64,000 nt of DNA from Limnephilus marmoratus. Lineage: Eukaryota > Arthropoda > Insecta > Trichoptera > Limnephilidae. Positions 34,877 through 45,412 of this stretch are shown piece after piece (position 1 is the first letter of the stretch; every line of letters begins with the position of its first letter). The notes beneath the pieces were generated by a model. The model did no database searches. It worked only from the letters and a program-made list of their open reading frames with translations, and was not told the origin of the DNA. Location: positions 39,713,460 through 39,777,459 of the forward strand of contig OU862913.1 in NCBI GenBank assembly GCA_917880885.1, written 5' to 3'. A program made the translations under genes and the position numbers.

Positions 34877-35960
34877 GGTATATCATTTATTTATTATTTA
34901 TCAACTGTCGGGAAATCGACAGTTAACAATTTTCAGTTTGTACATAAGTATTATGTAGCCAAAATAAAATCAATTGTGGATTTCCTCCTTGTGACTTTAC
35001 CCCTTCTGAGACAGCACAAAAAGTAATGAGTAAATTAAATGTATAAGAAAGAAATATGATTAAAAAATTATATAAAACAAAAAATTATATAAATTGAAAA
35101 ATTACAAAACAAATTTATCAATTACATTGGTAGCCGTCGTTAGAGATTGTACGTACAAATCATAGGAGAAATATAAACAATAGAAACATAAAATTATTCA
35201 CGAAACATCAGAGAAATACTCTTTAATGGACCTATTATATTTGGTAAGTTCGCAATTTAAAATGTGCACCTTGGATAAAATGTTATTTTACCTATTGCAT
35301 AGTCTGTTCAGGTAAGAATTCTGCTTAGAGTTCGTCTTGCATTGATCCACCCTGAACAGGACAGAAGAGCGTGTTGAACGTGCAGGTACATTGTATTGAA
35401 TTTCATTTAGCAACTCTGGGCATTGAATATTATTGTTGACTATTTTATGCAGGAATAGTGCATCGATATGATGCCTTCGTACACTCAATGAATCAATTTT
35501 ATAGTTCGAAGCTGCCTCTGCATAATTATTAAATCTCACATATGACCTGTAACAAAGATATTTTTAAATTTATTTAGAATTAATTCAATTTTGTTTATGT
35601 GTATTTTATAAAATGAAGACCAAACAATTGATGCAAACTGCAGATGACTCCTTACGTAGGCAAAGTAGAGTTGCTTAATGATCTTAATGGTATTTAAAAG
35701 TTTTGTGTTTCTTAAGATGAAACCTAACATTTTAGCAGCTTTATTTGTGATTTGTTGTATATAAAGGTTATATTGTAGTTTACTATCAAGGGTTATTCCA
35801 AGATCACGAATATCTGATACTGTTGCAATGTTGTTGTTTAATGTTTTATTTTGATTTCTTGAAAAGATAATGTGATGACATTTTGAGACATTTAGAAATA
35901 ATTGATTTTGTTGGCAATAGGTAGATATATATTGTTTAAATCATGTTATAAATTGACATA
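34877..35960 (-). mobile_element. Jockey-like LINE 3' fragment (copy B)
   Basis: Paralogous to 11128-12190. Minus-strand pieces read MLGFILRNTKLLNTIK and QLYFAYVRSHLQFASIVW, slightly better preserved than in copy A. Confidence 0.8.
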
Positions 35961-36045
35961 ATCGCTTAGACTTTTTATTGACCTGTATAACTTAGCATCA
36001 TCATCATCATCATCAGCATGGGCTTAATGACTACTGTATAATTAA

Positions 36046-36502
36046 TAGTGTCCGACCGAAACAGGACTTTCCACCGAAACCGAATCTTTGGTGTCTGTCT
36101 CAGTTTCGGCCGAAACCGAAACTTTTTTAGACATGTTAAAAATCGATTGCTTAATGTTATTTGCCTATTTTTTACACCTATTCAGACAATTAACACGTGT
36201 TAAATTAAATTCAAATAAAAAACAATAATGTGAAAAAATATTTTTTTTATATTAATTCTATAAAACAAACAAAATTTATAAAATATAACAAATAGTAGTA
36301 AAAGTAATATAAGAAAATATTATATTTTCACATACTTCAATTGTTGTTTTTTTTATTAAATTTAAGACGTGTTAACTGTCTTAATAAGTGTAAACAATAA
36401 GCCAAATAACAGTAAACAATCGATTTTTAACACGTCTAAAAAAGTTTCGGTTTCGGCAGTTTTTCTGCCGAAACCGAAACTAATGCCATAATTAGATTTT
36501 TA
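36046..36502. mobile_element. Long-hairpin MITE, right terminus deleted
   Basis: Left flank ataattaa and terminus tagtgtccgaccgaaa as at 14093. A deletion removes the right terminus and flank duplicate, joining gattttt to aatcatctc. Confidence 0.82.
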
Positions 36503-36514
36503 ATCATCTCAACA

Positions 36515-36895
36515 TGAACACGAGTGTTATGTGATTACTTTCATTAGAAATAAAATTATATTTGACCATAACTACCTTATAGCCAGCCAATCACTCAAAA
36601 GGGTTACTCAAATTCGTGATTTAGGTGTTCTACTTGGCAGTAAGTTACATTCGAGGCCCATATTAATATGATTGAAAAGAAAGCCCTTCGAATGTCAAGA
36701 TTCTTATTCCGTATTGGAAAAGAATTCAAGAACATTCAAACACTTAAAATATTCTATTTTTCATAATATGTTCGCAGTCATCTTGAATTCGCTTCTCAAA
36801 TATGGAATCCTCAATATCATATTTAAATTAAGCGCATTGAAGCCATCCAAAGAAAATTTGTTCATCATTTAAATTTCAAGTTTAATATTGGTTAC
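36515..36895 (+). mobile_element. LINE 3' fragment, left part (copy B)
   Basis: Matches 14640-15000 and is interrupted at ggttac by the gypsy LTR. The rest of the fragment resumes at 40579 (taaacagctcaatggacc) and ends near 40997. Confidence 0.8.
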
Positions 36896-37163
36896 TGTGA
36901 TGTTCTTTTCTTTGTGGCCTTACTAGCCACACAATAATAATTAAGAGATAAACGTAAGTTCTTCGTCCTTTATTGTTAAGTACAATAGATTCAATAAGTA
37001 GTATATTATTTGTCTCGGTAGCGACTGATTATAACGGAAGTTAGAATGGATCTGGCAGCCGCCACAGACTAGCGCGCTGTCCCGGCTCGTAAGCCCTTTC
37101 GGCAACGTTCGGCGGACCCGAACATTCCCGAATTACTACATGGATATAATTGCATATATCACA
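36896..37163 (-). repeat. 3' LTR of the gypsy element
   Basis: 268 bases with inverted ends tgtgat and atcaca. The adjacent pyrimidine run on the plus strand is the complement of the polypurine tract. No mate LTR is present in the window. Confidence 0.8.
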
Positions 37164-37349
37164 CCCTTCCCCCTGTAAATCAGTCGCTACATATTTAAGT
37201 ATTTCATGATTCTATATAATTCAAACACTGTAAATATTATATTATATTATACTCAAGTTCTTATAATATTTTTTTCATAAACACATCATTATTAATATTT
37301 CACACAAAATTATATTAAGTTAGAAGGCTTTCCGTTCCTTCCTTGTGGA

Positions 37350-40073
37350 CTATCTTGGGCGGAGTCTCCCCAACCAGGGATTTGAACTTTTACTTGGACC
37401 AGCGATTGCCGTGTCTGTGACCTCCGGTGACCTCTCTCCTCCCTCCGCAAATCTGAAATCAGGAGAAAACACCGTCAGCTCACTCCACAGATTGGACAAC
37501 TCTTTCTCAGAATGCTCAGTCCTCGTGTCATCAGACGCGGAATCTGTCAAATCTGACTCAACATCACTCCAAGACACTGACAAGTTCCTCATCTGATCCA
37601 CATGACGTTTCCAAATTAATTGAGAATCACAAGTTTTTACCAAATATAATTTTTTTCCAATTTTATCTGTAACAATTCCCCTTACCCATGTAAATTTATT
37701 ATTTTTTCTGAAATCTTTAACTACACATTTTTGTCCCACAATAAAATTTCTTGTTTTTACACCACCATAATACTTAGTTTGTTTACATTGATTTGCCTCA
37801 ATATTTTTATTCGCCAAATCATGTTGTTTTGACACAACCCGTTCATTCTCTTTCGGAACGAGACTGTCAAAAGTAGATCTAAGTTTCCTACCAAACAATA
37901 AAACTGCTGGCTCGACTCCCGTCGTACAATGTGGAGTATTTCTATAATCGGACAAAAAATGTAACAATTTATCCTTGTAATCAACCTGAAATTTATTTCC
38001 TACCATAAGTTTTTTAAGAAAACTCTTAGTAGTTTTCACTGAATTTTCAGCGATACCATTACTTTTTGGGTGCATAACTGGAGATGACATGAATTTAATA
38101 TTGTTTTCCCGAAGAAACTGTTGGAAAATTTCACTCGTGAAACAAGTTCCGTTATCTGACACTATGAGTTCAGGGTAGCCAAAATTTGAAAATAATTTCC
38201 TCAATTCAAATATAGTATTAGCTGAATCTGCCCTTTGAACTTCAATACAGTCAACCCATTTAGTGAATGAGTCGCAGACGACCAGAAACATTTTCCCTGC
38301 CAGCGGTCCACTATAATCCAGGTGTAACCTACTCCAGACCTTCCCAGAATTAGGCCATACCGATAATTGACTCTTTGGCGGAGATTGTTTCGTCGACGCG
38401 CATTCTGGACATTCCTGAACAATTTTCTCTAAATCATTGCTCAGCGATGCCCACCAAAAATAACCTTTTGCTAACCCTTTCATCTTAACAATACCTAAGT
38501 GTGAACGGTGCACGAGCTCTAACACTTTTTTATGCAACGAACTTGGAACAATAATTCTATGTTGCCAAAATAAACAATCCTTAACAATCGAAAGTTCGTT
38601 CCTTTTTATCCAGAATTTCCATAATTCCTCCTCGCGTTTGACCCGTTTGGGCCACCCTTGCCTTAAACACGTCATTACGCCTTGAATGACCGTATCTACT
38701 TTAGTGGCTTCCCTAATCGAATTAACGTCAAGATGTTCACAATTGCTAACAAAACTTACGAAATCAGACCCGTAGTCTTCTTTCTTCACTTTAAAATTCA
38801 CTTTGAATTTATTAAATCGCCCTAGTTTTCTCTCAAAAACTTCTGACGAAACTGAATTGATAGCACTTTGTTTTGAACTAATGTTGAGGTTAAAGATTTC
38901 CATGAAATCTCTTCCTACAACCAGAACCGATCCGTTTGTCACAACGATAAAGGTTATTAACCTAACTAGATTATTGTATTCGACCTTGAAATTTGCATTA
39001 CCCACAACAGTCAACATATTCCCGTCGTAACCTGAAATTTTTCGTGTTTCGGGTGACAACTCTATATTACTGAAATGTTTACAAAACAATGTCTCCGGAA
39101 TAACACAAACTGATGAACCTGAATCAATCATCGCTTCGAAGGATTTCCCATTTAATTTCAATTGTGCCTTGATTACCTTAACAAAAGCTACATTTTCAAT
39201 ATTTTCATTATTACAATTCATAACTGATTTTACTGACCCGTTTTTACAAAATCTCTGTAAATGACCCAATTTACCGCAAGAATAACATTTAGCTTGCTTA
39301 AACTTACAGTTATGAGTGTCATGATTTGATTTCCTACAAATCTTACACTTTTTTAGAGATGAACCGGTTTTAACTTGTTTATCCGACCTACATGAATCGG
39401 AACTATTCGACCGATAATAAAGTTTTCGCGCCGGAGAAGCCGATCCTCCAAATCTCTTTACCGAATTTATTTCTCGCGCCGGAGAAGCCGATCTTCCAAA
39501 TTCCTTTACCGAATTTACTTCCAACTTCATCTTGATTGAATCGACCTCAGGACCTTTCGCGGTCACTGCAAGTTCAACTAGTTGATTAAAGTTTTGTTTA
39601 GGCCCTTCAACAAACAATTTTACCCGTACTGGACCCGGAAGTAGACCGATTGCAAACACGTCTACAAGATTATCCTCCAGCCTGTTTCCGAACTGACAGA
39701 ATGAACTGAGTCCTCGGAGTCTGGCGGCGAAATCCCTTATCGATTCGTTATGATTCTGTTTAGCTTGGAAAAATGATTCCCGCTCTTGAAAAAGAGATCT
39801 ACATTTACCACAATGTTTTTTTAGCAACTCAATTAATTTCTCAAACGTAACATCTGTGATTTTAATCGGGAAACATAAGTTGGACAGAAGAGTCAAGGTC
39901 TCCGTTTCAAGCGAGTTTATCAGATAAGCCTTTTTCTTAATCTCGGTAATGTCATCATGTAACACGAGAAACTGCTCTAATCTGAGTTGAAACACATCCC
40001 AATCTCCGTTTATGTGAGAGAACGGTGGAATTCTCGCCGATTCCATCTTCACAAAAGGAAAAAAAATAATCAC
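37350..40073 (-). CDS. Gypsy Gag-protease-integrase protein without reverse transcriptase
   Basis: 907 codons with no stop. The likely initiator is Met1 or Met10 (MESARIPPFSHINGDW). Order of domains: a retrotransposon Gag-like region (about 10-190); a short duplicated SASPARE/K segment; two CCHC knuckles (243-276, CKICRKSNHDTHNC and CYSCGKLGHLQRFC); and a retropepsin with active-site DSGS (317-320) and the later VLVVGRDFMEIFN. Next, with no reverse transcriptase or RNase H between, come the pre-integrase segment (GVMTCLRQGWP), the zinc-binding HHCC (H522, H525 or nearby, C555, C558) and a DDE core (D586, D640, E676; 35 residues between the last two). A typical gypsy polyprotein would carry roughly 450-500 further residues here. 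The seam, near residues 400-445, is in frame. It may be a recent internal deletion, a non-autonomous element or, less likely, a domesticated gene. Confidence 0.87.
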   Translation of the reverse strand: MIIFFPFVKMESARIPPFSHINGDWDVFQLRLEQFLVLHDDITEIKKKAYLINSLETETLTLLSNLCFPIKITDVTFEKLIELLKKHCGKCRSLFQERESFFQAKQNHNESIRDFAARLRGLSSFCQFGNRLEDNLVDVFAIGLLPGPVRVKLFVEGPKQNFNQLVELAVTAKGPEVDSIKMKLEVNSVKEFGRSASPAREINSVKRFGGSASPARKLYYRSNSSDSCRSDKQVKTGSSLKKCKICRKSNHDTHNCKFKQAKCYSCGKLGHLQRFCKNGSVKSVMNCNNENIENVAFVKVIKAQLKLNGKSFEAMIDSGSSVCVIPETLFCKHFSNIELSPETRKISGYDGNMLTVVGNANFKVEYNNLVRLITFIVVTNGSVLVVGRDFMEIFNLNISSKQSAINSVSSEVFERKLGRFNKFKVNFKVKKEDYGSDFVSFVSNCEHLDVNSIREATKVDTVIQGVMTCLRQGWPKRVKREEELWKFWIKRNELSIVKDCLFWQHRIIVPSSLHKKVLELVHRSHLGIVKMKGLAKGYFWWASLSNDLEKIVQECPECASTKQSPPKSQLSVWPNSGKVWSRLHLDYSGPLAGKMFLVVCDSFTKWVDCIEVQRADSANTIFELRKLFSNFGYPELIVSDNGTCFTSEIFQQFLRENNIKFMSSPVMHPKSNGIAENSVKTTKSFLKKLMVGNKFQVDYKDKLLHFLSDYRNTPHCTTGVEPAVLLFGRKLRSTFDSLVPKENERVVSKQHDLANKNIEANQCKQTKYYGGVKTRNFIVGQKCVVKDFRKNNKFTWVRGIVTDKIGKKLYLVKTCDSQLIWKRHVDQMRNLSVSWSDVESDLTDSASDDTRTEHSEKELSNLWSELTVFSPDFRFAEGGERSPEVTDTAIAGPSKSSNPWLGRLRPR

Positions 40074-40578
40074 GCAAAGCTACGACAACAATACTACCCC
40101 GGAAAAAATTACAAAAAAAAACCCAGACAAATCCTCCACAAGTAAGAAATGCAAAACCTATCTTAGAAATTGCGGTTGCAACGTCTCCAGATTGTTTCCT
40201 CTTGATGAGTGAGTGACCTTCCTCGACACTAGCACTGTTTGCCTTGTATGAATGCCTTCCCTCGGCACTCCCTCGGAACTTCACCTTCGTGGAAAGGCTC
40301 TGTTGAGCCCCAAAAACGACCACCGCCTCTTGCTTCTGAGTACCCTTGGATAGTACTCCAGAACTCTGACTGTGGCTCCAGGAATAGCCAGAGATACCCT
40401 TGGTTTGTTCTGCCGGTCCTTAATCTCGGTCAGACAAACCCAAAAAATACTCCGATGTTCCGTCTCGGCTGTAGGTAGCCTTGAAAAATTTCTCGGGTGA
40501 CTTAGCTCACCCCGCTTTGGTTTTTTTTTTTTTTTTTAAATCCAATTTGTACTTATAGAACGGTTTAATACGGCTGCG

Positions 40579-40997
40579 TAAACAGCTCAATGGACCTTTA
40601 TGGACTTAAATCATTAAAAAATAGAAGAGACTTTGCAGATATATTATATCTTCATAAAATTATCAATGGCTTTATTGATTGTTCTCCCCTTTTGTCTAAG
40701 ATAAATTTTAGAGTACCTGGCGTTAGAACCAGGGAAAAATCACTTTTTCATCTTCAAAATGTTCTACCAATCTCAGACAAAATGATTATATATTCAGATC
40801 ATGTAATGTATCTCATAAGAATTTTATTGATATAGACATATTCTCATGTAATTTAAGTACTTACCTTAAAAATATATGTCATAGCTAACGTTAAATAATT
40901 TTAAAGGCCCACTTGCAAGTTATTATGTTATTGCTGTGAATCCTTTCCGTTTACTTGACATTCGATTTACTGTTGTGTTCACTCTGAGTTGTAGGTA
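40579..40997 (+). mobile_element. LINE 3' fragment, right part (copy B)
   Basis: Continues the fragment broken at 36895. It reads MDLYGLKSLKNRRDFADILY and INFRVPGVRTREKSLFHLQ, then 3' UTR. Slightly more intact than the copy A counterpart. Confidence 0.8.
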
Positions 40998-41690
40998 CAG
41001 TCTGTCAAATAAGAGTAGAAAACATAGGAGGGCGCCACTGTCCTTCAAATGGCAATACTAAAAATATAGTCATGGTGTTAATCTAAAGCTATGTAACCTA
41101 CATTTTAATTAAAAATTAAAAAGGCGTAACACGAAAAAAATATTTTTTTTTTCCACTGATCTCAAATTAGAACTGCATATAGGTATATTATTATTATATA
41201 TTTACATTTTAATGTTAACATAATGAAGAATAACGATATTGTAATAAAATATAAAGCCCACTTTAGAAATTGCTCACATTTATTTAATATTAGCTTAAAT
41301 ACCTACTATGGATCATGTCTCTAATTTTAGATCTGAATAAATTTAACTCATTCAGATCTAAAAGTTGTGTAACTAACCTAACCATTAATGGTTCTTCCTT
41401 TCTACCTTCTGTTAACTTCAAATTTATGTTAAATTAAATGGAAGCCAATCACTTTGTAGAACACAATTTAATCAAATTATGTCATTTAGTAGATACCTTA
41501 ACAACAGTGCTTCCTCGATTTTTTTGTTTGTTTTAGGAACAAAAAATGTATTTTTAAATGTGTATACGGTGTTCTGCATTTTTAGTGTGATTGCACTTTA
41601 AAAGAATATTTGACAGGTAAATTGGTGTTGCCAGCCTGCAAATTTTGTAGTTCAATTTTTATATTTTCTACTCTTATTTGACTGACATAT
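40998..41690. mobile_element. Mariner-like TIR element (MITE)
   Basis: Inverted ends cagtctgtcaaataagag and ctcttatttgactgac are followed by near-TA flanks (ggta and tgta). No transposase frame. Copy A retains only the first 100 bases. The TA flank and CAGT start suggest Tc1/mariner, tentatively. Confidence 0.65.
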
Positions 41691-42016
41691 GTACATAATT
41701 ATTACTGTTGTGTAGTGACCATAGATTTCGTACTATTTTATGTTCTTAAATTTATTAAGCAGGTTATTAGTTTATATTTGTGTGTTTTAAATCTTCTTTA
41801 TTCTTTATAATTTTCAATGATATATTTTTATAAACTTCTTATGGATACAGGACCCTTCGTTTTTTATTATAATTTTAATATTTTGAAAATCTTTTATTGG
41901 ATTTTATGTGTTTTATTAATGTTATTATTATGAATGTAAAAAATCTGTCAATTTTTCCTAATAAATAAAATAAATAATTCCATTTTGGAGTATTTAAAAA
42001 CCTTGACCAAATCAAC
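41691..42016. other. AT-rich DNA, nothing recognised
   Basis: Composition is strongly A+T with no repeat match noticed. Confidence 0.35.
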
Positions 42017-42245
42017 TCTACATATTATAAATTTAAGTCCCCCGCGCCGTCTGTCAGTCTGTCTGTTCGCGATAAACTCGAAAACTACTGAACCGATTTT
42101 CATGCGGTTTTCACCAATAAATAGAGTATTTCGTGAACAAGGTTAGGTATGTAACATATATAATACTGCCCCTCTTTCTTACACACTAAATGTCAACAGT
42201 CGAAAATGGGACAAACGGTGAACGTATGTCTTCACCCCTCCAAAG
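42017..42245 (+). mobile_element. Helitron 5'-end fragment
   Basis: It starts tctacatattataa after an A and continues through ctgtctgttcgcgataaact and gaaccgattttcatgcggtt. A downstream block (cttacacactaaatgtcaac) matches 28217 in the Helitron with helicase remnants. The 3' end is not found. Confidence 0.7.
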
Positions 42246-42799
42246 GAAAAATACAATAATTATAATAAAACACCACCACGCGTATAAAGTAAATGAAACA
42301 CAGTTCCCATAAGTAAGTGGAAAGAAAGGAAATAAAAAAAATATTAAATCCGTACAAAACGCCATCTCTGACTGACAAAACCAAAACACGGACAGTTCCG
42401 CATCGATAATTGCTTCTTTGTGTAATTTTTAACAGGAGGAGGTTTCCTTTTATTATTTCATTGAAACATTATGATACGTGTTTAAGATGAAGCTATTTCC
42501 GTAAAGCTAAAGGTCTCATAAGTTGAAATAATTCTCAATAAAATGACTAATTATCTTTTTTGATACTTTATTTGTAATTTTAAAATGGAGATTGAGCAAA
42601 AATGCAAAATCAAAATTATTCATAAGGAGATTGGACACACTGAAATGGAGAGAGGGCAACTTCTGCATAAATATTTTCCGTGCTCAATTGTGCAAACGAC
42701 CATCTCAAGTTATATACAGGTGACTTTATTTTCAATATTTCTATTTTTGATATCGACAATTCGTGGTGGAATATTTATTATGTATACATATATTCAAAC
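42246..42799. other. Intergenic, nothing recognised
   Basis: An open frame of 124 codons (42585-42959) exists. It has no recognisable domain and runs into a Penelope-derived repeat and the 120-base satellite, so it is probably chance. Confidence 0.35.
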
Positions 42800-42912
42800 G
42801 TTTATTTATTTTTCGTTATTTGTTTTTGGGGTGTTATGCCATGTTGCGCTACTTCCTTCTTTAGCCAACGTTTCGGACAGCGTTGCAGTATCCATTAGGG
42901 CAGATCAGGCAG
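42800..42912 (-). mobile_element. Penelope-derived fragment with degraded hammerhead-like core
   Basis: The same sequence family as 63530-63640. On the minus strand it reads atctgcc, a core mutated to ctaatgg, ctgtcc, gaaac, gtt and ggct. Stem I (gcc with ggc) is kept while the CTGATGA core is lost. Confidence 0.5.
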
Positions 42913-42929
42913 ATTTTGCATATCTTTGT

Positions 42930-43596
42930 CTGTCCCTCATTATTTCCTATACCAATTAACCGATTTTGATTAATCATTGGTAAGTTGTTGTGCGCGTGCA
43001 CACTAATACTTCTATATATAATGGTGAGCTATGGTTTTATGCAATTTGCACACAAATTCATTTATTATTTTCTGTACCATTCATCCGATTCCGATGAAAC
43101 TTTGGTGAGATGTTGAACGCATTCCCGCGAAGGTTTTAATATATAATGGTGAGTTCTGGCGTTATAAAAATTGAATTATAATTCCTTCATTATTTCCTAT
43201 ATCATTCATCCGATTTTGAAGGAGCTTTGGCGAGGTATTGTGCGCACGCCTGCGAAAATTTCTATATATAAAGATGAGCTCTGGCGTTATGCGATTTTTT
43301 TTTAAAAATACCTTATTATTTTCTACGATTCCGGTGAAACTTTGGTGAGTTGTTGTACGCACGGCAGCGAAGCTCTCTATATGTAATGGTCAGATCTGGC
43401 GTTATGAAATTTGCATTAAAATTCCCTCATTATTTCCTATACCATTCATCCGATTGCGATGAAACTTTGGCAAGATATTGGCGAGCTCTGGCGTTATGTA
43501 TTTTGCATAAAAATTACTTTATTATTCTCTGTGATTCCGGTGAAACTTTGGTGAGTTGTTGTACGCACGGCAGCAAAGGTCTCTGTATGTAATGGT
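42930..43596 (+). repeat. Tandem ~120-bp satellite-like repeat, first part
   Basis: About five to six diverged units. Each unit contains attatttcctataccattc, a ccgattgcgatgaaactttgg-type block, a tgtgcgcacgcc-type block and atataatggtgagctctggc. Spacing between units is near 120 bases (43064, 43183, about 43310, 43429). A related single unit lies at 63740-63850. Confidence 0.8.
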
Positions 43597-44192
43597 TGCG
43601 TAGGTCCAGGTGTGGTTCTCTCCAGAGAGTCTGCAGTCAGGTTGTAAGGCTGAGCTGCCTTTGTTGACTTCCTTCTGTTCCACACCGAGGAACCGTACAA
43701 TTAGATGATAGAGAGAGGTAGTTGGTTTGAGGTTATCCTTTGTGTAGTAAAAAACACTTGTGTTTGGTACTGGATGTTTGTTCTGTTTATTCTGATGAAT
43801 AATTTTTACAGAGTGATTCTGATCTGAAAACTTGACTGACAACAATAATTTAGACTAATTAAGTTACAGAAGTGAAAGACGGTTTGATTTACGCTTAAAC
43901 AAGCAGAGTAAGCAAATCGAGAATGATAACAATAGAGAATGTTAATAAGAATGACGAGACACGCCATTTATAGACACAAAAAGAGAAAGTTTGATGCGCC
44001 ACAGACAAAAGAGATTTTAGACAGACATTTTATTGCGATATTTTAGTAAGAGGTGGCATAGACGCGAAAGTTTAAGATAAATGGCTCTACACATCGAGAT
44101 TAGAATAAATGATAAGTTAATGTTCAGTGCTACATGAATTTAAATATAAAATATAAATATAATAGGACAATCACAACACACAACATCAAACA
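43597..44192. mobile_element. Solo LTR inserted in the satellite
   Basis: 596 bases, starting TG (tgcgtaggtccaggtg) and ending CA (catcaaaca). It is flanked by the exact 5-bp repeat ATGGT (43592-43596 and 44193-44197). The satellite unit (aatggt then gagctct) continues across the insertion. No coding region; the orientation cannot be set. The parent family is unknown. Confidence 0.82.
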
Positions 44193-44345
44193 ATGGTGAG
44201 CTCTAGTTTTATGAAATTAGCATTAAAATTACCTTATTTTTTCTTACACAATTTACCCGATTGTGATTAAACTTTCGTTAGTTGTTGTGCTGAAACCGCG
44301 AAGGTTTCTATGTATAATGGTGAGCTCTGACTTCATGATATTTAT
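44193..44345 (+). repeat. Tandem ~120-bp satellite-like repeat, second part
   Basis: Continuation of the array after the solo LTR, with gtgagctctagttttatgaa and a ccgattgtgattaaactttc block. Confidence 0.75.
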
Positions 44346-44404
44346 ATATAAAAAAATCATTAGCCGACTCGCGAGTTGTTTGAAAAATGTGTGTATTTTA
44401 CATA

Positions 44405-44640
44405 GTTAAGCGGTAGTGGGGGAGGGGGTGGGGAATCCGGGTGGGGGAAGGAAAGAAGCAGGGGGAGTAGCGGGAGTGAAACAAGGGAAGGGTGACGAGG
44501 AAAGTGGAAGCGGGAGGGGGGAGGGAATGTGGGAAGGGGGATGGCGTCGAAGTTGAAAGATGAACGTGGGAGGGCGAGGGGACGCGGGAAGGAGAGGGGA
44601 AGCGGGAGGGGAATGGAACGGGAAAAAATACCAAAGCTTT
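44405..44640 (+). other. Purine-rich low-complexity tract
   Basis: About 235 bases composed largely of G and A on the plus strand (gggggagg, ggaaggaaag, gggaaggagagg). The open frames on both strands here are products of the biased composition. A weaker GGGAACG-rich piece follows at 44868-44930. Confidence 0.75.
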
Positions 44641-44734
44641 CATTGAAACACATTAAAATAGTTCTTAAATTTGTTGACACTCTTTTTCGTGAGAAAAAGA
44701 CAAACAATGTTTGAAAATCTTCTACTGAAATCAC

Positions 44735-44835
44735 TGAAAATATTGCTTGTGTCGTGATGTAGGACTTAGCCAGCCTAGAAATCGAACACATGACTCCCGG
44801 GTGAGACCCAAACGCGATGCCCACTCAGCCACTGA
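44735..44835 (-). repeat. tRNA-derived SINE remnant
   Basis: The minus strand contains tggctgagtgggcatcgcg (A-box-like), cccgggagtc, and gtgttcgatttc (B-box-like), then gctaagtcc. It matches the copy at 1760-1885. Confidence 0.55.
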
Positions 44836-44939
44836 CCATAAACAATCTGAGAATAAGGGATAGGGGACGTATGAGGGGAACGGGGACGGGAACGTGAACG
44901 GATATGCAAAGGAAAGGACACACAGGAATAGTTATAAAT

Positions 44940-45400
44940 AAAAAATACTGGACCAACTCCTAAATATCAAACAGCAAACAGCTACATACAAATACGGATA
45001 AACTGAAAATTTCAAATTGAAATTCTAACTATAATATGAAATGGCAGTCAATAAAAACGATTCGGACAACAAAAACTCTCGAAAAGCAGAATCTGAAAAA
45101 GTGAACACGCTGTATTACACAGTTCCTTGCAATGTATAGAACAAAACTGAAACGTCATTGATAAAGATACTTAAAACTAATAATTACAGCTCTATTTCAG
45201 CACTGCTGCGTATGTATGAGCCTTTGTAAGTACTTTTTGACATTTTACTGTTATTTTGTTAATAATAAACTCACTGGTAAAATGCTTTTTGCTTCCGTGT
45301 AACACGCCACAAAAACAAAAATAGTGTGATGTAAATATGCAACATGGCGGCGCGGAATCGCGCATTGGCATGCTGTGATTGGTCAATTGGTGGAGTTTGA
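44940..45400. other. Intergenic, nothing recognised
   Basis: No domain-bearing frame. A CCAAT-type box in reverse (tgattggtcaattgg near 45376) precedes the foldback-like array. Confidence 0.35.
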
Positions 45401-45412
45401 GTACTTAGGAGG

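Larger units (their letters stand above)
36896..40578 (-). mobile_element. Ty3/gypsy retrotransposon lacking RT-RNase H and the 5' LTR
   Basis: A 3' LTR (36896-37163) starts TGTGATATATGC and ends ATCACA on the minus strand. It is preceded by the polypurine tract aggggaaggg (37164-37174 on the plus strand). Upstream of the 907-codon ORF about 500 bases of leader follow, but no second LTR is seen before the host LINE resumes at 40579. The site lacks a clear target duplication, and about seven host bases (catgacg of copy A) are missing. The 5' side therefore looks deleted or abnormally inserted. Confidence 0.85.
23384..41100. repeat. Segmental duplication, copy B
   Basis: Direct-orientation partner of 1-15547. 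It is longer mainly because of later insertions: a Penelope-like element in intron 2, Helitrons and a compound TIR element in the BEL, and a gypsy element at 36896-40578. It lacks the hAT element of copy A (empty site near 36029-36035), the LINE inside the BEL (empty site near 31696) and the intron-1 block. The sequence continues past 41100 into an intact TIR element whose counterpart in copy A is broken. Confidence 0.93.

Noticed and set aside
44360..44824. Proline/serine-rich 154-codon frame on the minus strand.
   Set aside because: It arises from the pyrimidine-rich complement of a low-complexity purine tract.
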